In this document: in pieces, positions 55,727 to 64,000 of the stretch
How the letters are laid out: each line of letters opens with the position of its first letter
Numbering within the stretch: position 1 is the stretch's first letter
Program-made: the position numbers and the translations under genes
The notes under the pieces: generated by a model
What the model was told of the DNA's origin: nothing
What the model saw: only the letters and a program-made list of their open reading frames with translations
Databases searched by the model: none
Source of the DNA: Alitta virens
Lineage: Eukaryota > Annelida > Polychaeta > Phyllodocida > Nereididae
Direction of reading: 5' to 3'
Assembly (NCBI GenBank): GCA_932294295.1
Contig: OW028585.1
Coordinates: 15,470,771 to 15,534,770 of the forward strand
Length of the DNA: 64,000 nucleotides

Positions 55727-56353
55727 TTAGTCAGCCGAGGAATTAGAGAGCTTGTTGACTGCAAGGAAAATGGCCTTGCGGAGAGAGGCTATGTACTTAG
55801 TTCTCCCAAACCTTGTATTATGATGGATGCCATCACGCGACCATTGAGAGACTGGAATAGCCCAAAGTCCTTTATGAACATGATAAGTCAGTTGTCTCTC
55901 ACCGTCACACATTGTACGAAGAAAATGGTTCAGCTGGTAAGCATTTTGCTTGTACTGGTCCGGGGTGATGGCATGTAGGGCAGAGGTACGATTTAGAATG
56001 GAACAGATGTATGCCTGAGAGACTGCATACTGGGAGATGAGAATGTTGGCAAGATCGACAATAGTGATCGCTATATGCAGTGGATCTGCACCATCCACAA
56101 TATCGTTCGAGCCATACTGTAAAATGACAAAGTCTGGGGAATATTTACGCAGGTCGTGGTCAGGGAGAGCAAAATTTGAATGGGTTACCCTGGCACCACG
56201 TTGTCCAATGAGTTTTAAATGAGAAATTCGATCTGACACCTTGAATAGATGTGGCAGTTGAGTAGAAGTGATGGAGGATTGTGAAGAGATGGAATGAAGA
56301 GTGCCATGTATAAAACTGTGGCCTAAAACAAGGCCGACAAGACCATGTGGCAT
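55727..56353 (-). CDS. SGNH-hydrolase-like protein of YR retrotransposon copy B (intact frame)
   Basis: A 208-residue open frame starts at ATG 56353 (MPHGLVGLVLGHSFIHG). Block I has GHS in place of the usual GDS, with the likely nucleophile Ser. Block II has GARV with the oxyanion Gly. Block III is QYGSNDI (GxND). Near the C-terminus SRDGIHHN provides the Asp-x-x-His pair. All four family blocks are therefore present and the frame is unbroken, while the neighbouring gag and RT are not. SGNH/GDSL enzymes act on esters such as lipids or acetyl groups. Similar domains have been reported in some Ngaro-type and CR1-type elements, as far as I recall. The role in the retrotransposon cycle is unknown. 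It is the first gene of the element on the minus strand. Confidence 0.72.
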   Translation of the reverse strand: MPHGLVGLVLGHSFIHGTLHSISSQSSITSTQLPHLFKVSDRISHLKLIGQRGARVTHSNFALPDHDLRKYSPDFVILQYGSNDIVDGADPLHIAITIVDLANILISQYAVSQAYICSILNRTSALHAITPDQYKQNAYQLNHFLRTMCDGERQLTYHVHKGLWAIPVSQWSRDGIHHNTRFGRTKYIASLRKAIFLAVNKLSNSSAD

Positions 56354-56529
56354 TGCTCAAAAAGTTGTTTACAAACAGTACTCACACAGATTCGGCCGTC
56401 AGGCTGCACTGCAGGCACTTGTCAATGTTTACGTTCGTCAAGCGAGATGTCGTGAAGAAATGGGAGTGGTCGTAGAGGCAGGCAGTTGGTCTCAAGGGAC
56501 GAAATATTTGTAATTATTAAAGTTGGTGG

Positions 56530-57150
56530 AGGAAGTTGTAGTGCAATGGCGAATCTGAGTTCGAAGAAGCCATGCAGTGATTGGCTGGTAGTGGTCATGT
56601 GACCGCTTTTGGCGCGAGAGGCACTGAAGGGTTTCCCAGAAATTGCTTGTCATGCAAAAACCCAGCTGTACATGCACAACTGGTTGATATGTGATAACAA
56701 ACAAAAATATCAAACTGCTTATGTTTAATGTGAAATAAAGCAAAATTATGAAGTTTTAGTGTACATAATTATGATAACTTGTTGAATAGCATGACAGTGT
56801 TGGAATAACATATATAAAAGCATTCAAAATAATTTCGATTACTTCCACTTATATACTTTAAATATTACAATGTTTTGTGAGAGCAACAAAATTTCAAAAT
56901 AAACAGTAATGTGGTATCTTTTTCAGTTCAAAGTGAGAATAAGTAATTCTCAAATGTTTCCAGTTCAGTCTCAGTTTTGAGCTAAGAAGTTGAAATGAAG
57001 CCTCATTATGAATGTTCAATTCCAGCCCTCTTTGATGAATTTCAGACCTTTTATGTTTTGCTTGTCACTTGGGAGTAATAATTAATAAAATGAGCCTATG
57101 CTATGATTAACAAATATTTAGAAGTTTTTCTGGCTACACAAGCAGTGGGG
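56530..57150. other. spacer right of copy B
   Basis: No gene is recognised. The 5' end of retrotransposon copy B probably lies between 56360 and 56600 (GC-richer), then AT-rich unique sequence follows. Confidence 0.35.
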
Positions 57151-57152
57151 CT

Positions 57153-57225
57153 AATGGTAAAAGGCGAAACGGAACGGAACCGAACGGAACCGCTAGGGGG
57201 GGGGGGGGTCACTTCACTTTAAATT
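57153..57225. repeat. GGAACGG-rich motif with G-run, inverted relative to 63265-63330
   Basis: GGCTAATGGTAAAAGGCGAAA, then GGAACGGAACCG-type units, a run of about 14 G, then TCACTTCACT. The same order appears as a reverse complement at 63265-63330. Confidence 0.6.
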
Positions 57226-57229
57226 TATC

Positions 57230-59165
57230 AAAAATTGTAATAGCACCATAACTTGGTTGCTACTAATGAAATGGCCATTAGGGAACACAGGGGTTGGTTC
57301 ATGCATGGAATGTGTTTATGATTTTGTTTGAACAATTGTACTCTTCAAACTCCCTGAAGAAAATTAGCTTGTAAACGTTTTTTTAACACATGCATGGTGT
57401 AGTTTGTTATTGTATTATTCTATGTTCTCAAAAAAAAAAGAAAAGAAACCAAATTAAACCATTAAATACCGACTACTATTGTTCCAGGCCTTTTTTCTGT
57501 GCATATAAAATGGAAATATCTGCATACTGTCACATACTTTTTATGATAATATACTATATTTGCCTTCCAGTTGAACAAGCATTTGACAACCAAGGCTCTG
57601 TATGACGACTTATAGAAGTCTAAATTTACATAGGCGTAATTTATAAAGAAATAATGTTTTGGATGGTGAAGAAAGGAAACAATAGAAATTCTACCTAATG
57701 TGTATGGAGTCACATTATTCTAAAATGTGTGACATCTGATTGCATAATGCTGTGAGTGCACTTCAAGTATCTATCTAAGTATCTATCTATCTATCTATCT
57801 ATAGTCATTTGTTGATGTCGATGGCCGTAGGGCGTAGATTCAATTTAGGCCTAAAAAAGATCCCATGAATTTTATTATGGTAACTTGCATAAATCAGCTT
57901 TTGAGTGTTATTACTGACAATCAACTCCTTATTCAATATATATAGTTCATAAAAATGACTTAATAGTTAACTGCTACTAGCCCCAAGAAGTTAGATGAAA
58001 CTTTTTTCTTCAAAGATATTAGGCCTGTCACTATATAGACCTAAGAAGTGTCTTTAACACAAGATGTCGACACTGGTCATACAATTATCACTCACAAGGT
58101 GACATTGGGGAGGGGGGTCCCCACAAAGCATTGACAACATGTGGTGCTACTACTCTGGTCTCCGTGCCCTGCTAAACTCTAATACATAGATCAACTCCAG
58201 GAAACATCCAGTATATTTTTCTTTATATTGTGGATATTTTGTGTCTCCCTTCCTATTAATAATTAGAGAGGTGGTCTTAATATTGAGGCAGTTTTAGTAG
58301 TGAGGTGGTGTTTCACTTCAAATGATGCGCGATACTATATGGTTATAGTTCGCGATACTATATGGTTATAGTTCGCACTGCAAAGTGATTGACAGGCAGG
58401 GGGCTGGCTCTTAACTAGTTTGACTGCCATGCAACCATTCAACACCACAATTACCCATAGATATAATAAGATTTGTACACAGTATGTAGTAGTTCAATAC
58501 AGTTATAGTCAATAAAAGATATTAGCATACTGTGGGCATAGACAGACAGATAGGTAGAAACGTAGATAGACAGATAGATAGATAGGTAACTATAGATATC
58601 AGCTGGTTTTCATTCCATACCATTGTAACCATTTAAAGTATTATAACATAACATCATGGGTATATTACATGCAATATGCCTTCACTCTGGCCCAGTTTTT
58701 TTTGGCATTGTGCCAGCGTAATAATACAGTTTAATCTCTAGCTTAAAGACCACACTACATCTAACACTTGGTTTTACCAGTAAAAAAAATATATATATAT
58801 TGTTGAGTGGAATATACACTTCATTGGCTAATGTGTTGAGTGGGCGGGGCATTACCAATTTTCTCTTTTAATTTGATTGGTTAATAGGCATATTATGGCC
58901 GTGATTGACAGGTTTGGTAAAACTATTTTATTTACTGAAATGGTGAACCCGGCTGGTAGCCACGCCCCCAGCTGTCAATCCTATCGCACAGCTATGGGCG
59001 CAATTAAGAAGTTGACAACACAGCTTAAATGCCCCCCCCCCCCTCCAAAAATAAACCAAACAAACAAGGATTACTTTCACAAAGTAGAAGACAATAAATA
59101 CACAACATGGTAACATATATCATGCATTCATAAGCATGAAAATATTTTGATATTAATTATAATCA
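57230..59165. other. gene-free stretch with small repeats
   Basis: It contains a TATC microsatellite at 57768-57803, a 24-bp tandem duplication (CGATACTATATGGTTATAGTT) at 58328-58375, GATA/GACA microsatellite sequence at 58541-58590, and a C-run at 59033-59042. No gene is supported. Confidence 0.45.
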
Positions 59166-59170
59166 GGAAG

Positions 59171-59326
59171 CCGTGTCTACTCATCATCATCTTGCCCAAT
59201 GCTGAGCCTGTCTCGTAAGTCGTGTCTACCCATCATCACCTTGTCCAATGCTGAGCATCGTCTGGCGTCTCGTAAGTCGTGTCTACTCATCATCATCTTG
59301 CCCAATGCTGAGCCTGTCTAGTAAGT
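59171..59326. repeat. minisatellite, three units of 49-57 bp
   Basis: CGTGTCTACTCATCATCATC begins units at 59172, 59221 (variant) and 59278; the middle one has an 8-bp insertion. A following TCTxGTAAGTCGTG joins the units. Confidence 0.75.
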
Positions 59327-59329
59327 CGT

Positions 59330-62310
59330 GCTTTGCGTGTAGGCCTATACCCATTTTTTCTGCTGTTCATTTTGTTATAAAATCAAAAAGGCTCAATTGA
59401 TTTGCCTCAAACTTTCAGACAATGCTAACAACATATACAAAATATTAAGATAAATATAAATAACAACTGTAGAATTAGAAGTACAGTTGTATTTAATGTA
59501 AGACTAAATATGATATCAAAGGCTTCATTATTTTTGCACTAGGCCTTATGTGATTTAAAGTTGAACCTCCTACTTTGTATATATATATATATATATATAT
59601 AAAGACCTTCGCTCCTCTTTGCCAGTGTACCCTGATGTTGTATTGGTGTTAATGCACCAGGTTTGGTAAACTTCCTCTTTATAACAATATTACACAGCAG
59701 AATACTATTAACTGTTTTACAATATAAATCTTTTCAAGGTTTATTATTTCTTAATAAACTGAGGAAAATGACAGTATCCTGTTTAGTTCACATTGTTTGT
59801 AAAAGGTCTCCACCAGAGCTGATACAAATACATTTTCTTCTTCATTGTTGTATACTAATTTCTGATGGTTGTCAGATAGTTATATGCTTGGAACATCGTT
59901 CCCATTGTTAGTGAATTTCTGTTATCTGTAAACTTTGTGTAGTAATATTTGTTTTGTGCATTATTTTTTATTGGAGTTTGGCCAATAGTTGTTTTGTACA
60001 CCTTTAATAACATATTCCTTGTGTAACAAATTTTGCGAAAGTCCCTACATTTTACATTGTCCAGGGTTATGTTCACTGAAATTAAGATTTTTTTAATCAG
60101 AATCTCAATCCATACATATCCTATAATAGCAGAACTCATAGAGATATAGATACTTCATAAGATTGGTTTTACGAAATATCTTCTGAGCCTTGTGAAGATT
60201 GCCAGTGACATCACTGATGTTTGTGTAAATTTAAGCTGTGGCCAGATCACTGATCTTCACATATTTGAAAATGGCTTAAATAACCTAACTATGGCATATT
60301 TGTCTTCCTTGAATAAAATAAAGCAACTTTGAATGGAGGACCATATGTCAAAAGTGCCTGGTTTTATTGTATAAAGTACTTATTAAATCTTAACAGTGCC
60401 CCACTCAAACATCAATGGACTCATCCATGTTAGTCTGATTTCTGGGAAATTGGCATGGTTCATTTAGGTCTTAGGGGTGAAAGCTTGTGAAGGTGTTCAA
60501 CAAATATCTGTTGGAGGCCCATCATGTAAAATGCCGAGCAACTTAACAAAAGCTTAATATCTACTTACATTATTTTTTTCCGATGAAAACACATTTGATT
60601 TGAATGGTAACTATGGTGCTTTGGCTGTTAACAAAAATCCAGCATTAAATGTGCTTGTGATACTGCTGGTGTTATACCAGTGTTGCAGTGGTCACTGCAT
60701 TCCAGGCATCTGGCCATGATTGGCCAGTTGAGTGACACACCCACACTTTGACCTATAAAATGAATGAAACTGGCCACACAAACTCTGTTCTCACTCTTTC
60801 TTAAGTGAAAAAGTGTAATTACACAAATTGGATTTGTCAATTGCTCTTTATGTTTCTGATAGCTGATTGTATTTAAAACTGTACACTGTAATTAATTTCA
60901 AGTATTTACAAATTGGCCAATGTTGAAATGAAATTATTTCTCAAACTGTTTTAAACAGCAGATATGCAGTTCAAAACACTACACTCACTGAACCTGTCAA
61001 TTATGTATGTCAATGTGAAAAAAATGAAACATGATTATATTTTTTTAAAATTTGGATCTGAATTATTCTATTAGATGTGCAAAACATGTCACATTTTTCT
61101 GAAAGACTGTTTTTTTGGCTGTAAATTACAGAATACTAAAAGTACTATAAAATAATTCTATGTAAATTAATAGAAAGTTTGAAATATATATACATATATA
61201 TATTTTTTTTTTCATAGTATGTCTGACAAGCAAAGGTATCTTTTTATAATTACTAATACTCTAGATGGTGCAAGTGGTCGATTTGCAGACAGTTGTGGGT
61301 AGCTAGGCAAGAGTAGCGAAGATCTATAGAAAAGTACATTTTATTGCATTATATGAACTATACTAATTGATTGTAATATTTTGACATGATACCTTGTCAT
61401 TATCTGTCACCTGCAACTAATACCCTTTAGTCTGTACAATTCATTTTTTATTTTTGCATGCCTAGGCTACATGAACCAATTCTGATACAGGTCTCTTTTT
61501 TAAAGAGAGCTTTTCTTGTTAAAAATAGTGACACTGAGCTGTTTTACATGTATGTTTCATATTGTAATATAGACCTTGTAATTTTTGTGATGTTTAGTTT
61601 GGTACGTTGATCCAAAGGACTTAGGGGTTAAGTCTGTACAGTGTACAAGTGATTTCTAGTCAGTTAACTCATTACAGAAGCAATGTATTTATATAATGAC
61701 CAAATGAAAATGTACGCCTATGTATGTATACATATATTATGTATGGTATGTATTCAGATCAGCTATTTCATAATTAATTATAGGCCTATTGCTTTACATG
61801 TTCAGGCCTATTTCGTATTGTGAGCCAAACAATATGAATTAATACAACTGGACTGAACCTGCCAATTAAGTACTTTTGACTGTTGTAATAAATGAGCAAT
61901 CACATCTTTGGAAATTGTATTTGTTGTCTTCTTTAAAATTTGATTATTGATTCATAAAAAGTAAAAAAAACTAACAATTACATATTTCAAATTATGCTTA
62001 AATATATAACTTTCAAGTCGTGAGTATTATGACCTTGGTTTTTAAGGTAAAGGTCTGAACTGATACCAATTAAGCCCATGCTGTATGTAAAAGCAAACGT
62101 GACCCACTATGCACAGCTGAGGATAACATTTTTTATGGATTTAAAGAAAATAAAACTCATTTAATCGATGAGCATGACCTCTCCTATGCTCATATAGGCA
62201 AAATGACCCAAGCTGCTTGCAGCACCACCCCTCCTCTAACACGTGATCACCTTGTGACCCTGTGTGACACCCTGGACCATGGTTATTTGAGAAAGGCAGG
62301 GTGAAATAAG
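59330..62310. other. gene-free AT-rich stretch
   Basis: A TA microsatellite lies at 59577-59601. A small segment at 59520-59560 (CTTCATTATTTTTGCACTAGGCC) also occurs at 32228-32252 and may belong to a dispersed repeat. No protein-like frame or RNA gene is recognised. Confidence 0.4.
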
Positions 62311-62314
62311 GTCA

Positions 62315-62393
62315 TTCATTTGTTCGGTTCCGTTGATTACCAATACCCCATAGGGGGTATTGGTAATCCACGGAACGGAAAAGAGACAAATGA
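62315..62393. repeat. long hairpin with GGAACGG motif
   Basis: GATTACCAATACCCC and GGGGTATTGGTAATC face each other across a few bases. The pairing extends outward through CGGTTCCGT/ACGGAACGG to CATTTGT/ACAAATG, giving a stem of about 33 bp with few mismatches. Confidence 0.7.
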
Positions 62394-62399
62394 GTAGTT

Positions 62400-63260
62400 T
62401 ATACCAATGAAGTATGATTCCAAGTAAATTTAAAATGTGGTATATCAACTATTAGGAGCCAGTATACCCAGTCGCGGAGGTGGTCGTGATTATGATTTAC
62501 CAAAATGTAAGATTCAATAACATCCATTCAGTATATTAATTCATTTTAATCATTCTTCAGGAATTTATGAAAAAGTGCAGCACTCATACTTTAATCACCA
62601 ATGTTGTTATGACCATAAAACAAACAAATTATCCACACTTTGCCGTTATAGAGTCAAAGTTAACTTTCAATGCTCTAAATGAGACGTAGGAATACAAATA
62701 TTTATGCTATGTTTCTAATTCAAAATTGCTTAGTGAATCAGCCACATTTTTATATATTCAGTGATTTAAAACTTGGAGAATGCCCATATTTCGACACATT
62801 ATCTAATTTTGACACCACATGCTTTAATTCTGACACCCTGGTTGTAATAGGAAAACTGTTAAAGAAATATTGTTTTTTTCTTGACTTTGCATAAAAAATG
62901 CTGTAAAACAGTAATCCTTTGCAGCTGAAATTATGCTATATATATACTGATTTGCAAAGTCTAATATTGAATAAGTGATAGGAATTAAGTAGGCCTACAT
63001 TAGAGAAGCCTCTATGTATTTCTTCCAAGGTCGGATTGAGTCCAGATTTTCATTTGCCCACTGACCCGTGGCGGCCTCTTGTGTTTTGCTGACAAAACAG
63101 ATTGTTTGCTACAACAGCAAGGTCGTTTAGCCCGGTTTGGGATCACTATGTTGTTAAAAATCATTGATTCAGGCTATAGCACTCTAGTGTAGACACATGT
63201 CCACCTGCTGCAAAGTTGAAATTACCACTGATAAAGTCAACACTGAAACTACGTTTTTTT
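62400..63260. other. gene-free stretch
   Basis: No gene or recognisable element is seen. Confidence 0.35.
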
Positions 63261-63264
63261 GTTT

Positions 63265-63330
63265 TTTAGTGAAGTGACCCCCCCAGCGGTTCCGTTCTGT
63301 TCCGTTTCGCTGTTTACCATTAGCCAGCAG
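63265..63330. repeat. inverted partner of the GGAACGG-rich motif at 57153-57225
   Basis: AGTGAAGTGACCCCCC, then GGTTCCGTTCTGTTCCGTTT and TTTACCATTAGCC, form the reverse complement of 57153-57225 with a shorter homopolymer. Together they could be ends of a 6.2-kb element, but nothing coding lies between. Confidence 0.6.
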
Positions 63331-63639
63331 TGGCAAGAATATTTGCAGCACATTTATTTATTTAAAAGTAATTCCCTATAATAGGTCATTTCAACTTAAG
63401 TTTCAGATCAATTAGTTCATATGTTATTGTCTGAAACGGCGGCATTGTCTTTTTGAATGTATTAAGTGAACTCTGCTATCACAATCGACAAATGGTTGCA
63501 CAAGAATTGTTGGAATATACCCGTTGCACCCCCCCCCCCCCCCCCTTACTGAACTTCATAAGCAGATCGAGGCAAGTTTTTGTATACTTTATACTTATGT
63601 ACTCTTGCCCTACATCAAATTATCTACTTCATTATGTTT

Positions 63640-64000
63640 GACTTACCTTTCAATCTGATCAATGTGATTCTTGAAATTCATGTTGGGAACCCAGTCAATG
63701 CCTGTTCAGTCATCTCCTTATGGCGCTCTTCGAGGGTTTCCCAACATCTATCCATGAACTCTAAACAAATTTATATCCTCGATGTTTTGTAGCATTACTA
63801 TATGCCAATTGCTTACATTCTTTACATGTCATGTATAGCTCGCTAATGTTTATACAAATGTTTATAACTCCAATCTAAATCCATTATTTTGCTTGTATTA
63901 CTCTTGTAGATTATGTTCTCATCATTTATCTGGATTGTTGTAGTCAATACCTAGTCTTCACTAGTCCTACATTTATGTTACATAGTATTACTCTTAAACT
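63640..64000. repeat. inverted copy of 21231-21480 with a 110-bp insertion
   Basis: TTGGGAACCCAGTCAATGCC through to the right edge is the reverse complement of the 3' part of YR retrotransposon copy A. At about 63781-63893 it has extra sequence not found in copy A. It probably belongs to a third element copy continuing beyond the window. Confidence 0.8.

Larger units (their letters stand above)
52214..56360 (-). mobile_element. YR retrotransposon (DIRS/Ngaro-like), copy B, 3'-truncated
   Basis: It is antisense to the receptor gene and starts 66 bp after its stop codon. It has, in 5' to 3' order on the minus strand, an SGNH-like gene (56353-55727), leader repeats (55680-55310), gag (55072-53982), RT (54151 onward), RNase H, and the beginning of the tyrosine recombinase. 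Homology to copy A stops at 52214, so the recombinase and 3' end are missing. Damage inside is light: one base too many in a G-run in gag, another gag frameshift, one RT frameshift. The upstream end of the element beyond 56360 is not defined. Confidence 0.78.

Noticed and set aside
57194..57208. The long G-run and C-runs (75-91, 63530-63545) as functional elements
   Set aside because: Homopolymers of this kind are common in animal genomes and prone to sequencing error; no consistent context was seen except for the inverted motif noted separately.
58877..59113. 78-residue + strand frame
   Set aside because: It includes a C-run and low-complexity sequence and has no protein-like character.
1..64000. 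CRISPR arrays, operons, bacterial promoters or ribosome binding sites
   Set aside because: The window is eukaryotic, with spliced genes and animal-type transposons; the tandem repeats present have no regular unique spacers.

Overview
This is a eukaryotic, AT-rich, intron-bearing window dense in transposable elements. Large C2H2 zinc-finger arrays, an ankyrin/Mab-21-type immune-like gene, tyrosine-recombinase retrotransposons of the DIRS/Ngaro group, a PIF/Harbinger element, a Polinton-like polymerase relic and many hAT- and piggyBac-like MITEs together suggest a marine invertebrate, perhaps an echinoderm or another deuterostome. The species assignment is inference only.

Region 1 (about 0.3-11 kb) holds three tandem paralogues of an intronless C2H2 zinc-finger gene on the + strand. 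The copy at 7110-8321 is intact with 14 fingers. The copy at 649-1740 has 12 fingers and a frame-broken tail. The copy at about 9540-10980 is broken at both ends. Each is preceded by the same compact upstream block carrying a CTCF-like motif. Between copies 1 and 2 lie relics of a mobile or virus-like gene (3.06-3.9 kb) and of a family B DNA polymerase (4.8-5.97 kb) split by a hAT-type MITE with a perfect 8-bp target duplication.

Region 2 (11-20.7 kb) is repeat territory. It has a 157-bp hAT MITE, a 3.2-kb PIF/Harbinger transposon with TTA duplications inserted into an older TTAA-flanked repeat, short tandem repeats, and a LINE ORF1 relic interrupted by a palindromic MITE.

Region 3 (20.7-52.15 kb) is the main discovery. 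By joining exons at GT/AG sites with matching phase I obtain one 17-exon gene of 7197 coding bases (2398 residues plus stop) on the + strand. It starts with a short acidic, basic-patch leader. It then runs through three copies of a four-exon cassette (helical exons C and D, mini-exon E, large ankyrin exon F). It ends in a canonical ankyrin stretch followed by a Mab-21/cGAS-like nucleotidyltransferase whose GS motif and three catalytic acidic residues are all present. Cassettes 1 and 2 are a recent segmental duplication including introns. Cassette 2 additionally carries five near-identical in-frame 129-bp (43-residue) ankyrin repeats. The layout suggests a fast-evolving ankyrin-scaffolded cGAS-like receptor, not described to my knowledge. 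Its introns are crowded with transposons, and intron 1 contains a 4.9-kb YR retrotransposon.

Region 4 (52.2-56.5 kb) is a second, better preserved antisense copy of that YR retrotransposon. It encodes an SGNH-hydrolase-like protein, gag with zinc knuckles, reverse transcriptase/RNase H and the start of a tyrosine recombinase, and it ends 66 bp after the stop codon of the receptor gene. Region 5 (56.5-64 kb) has no gene I can support. It holds minisatellites, a long hairpin, inverted GGAACGG-rich motifs, and at the right edge an inverted copy of sequence also found at 21.23-21.48 kb.
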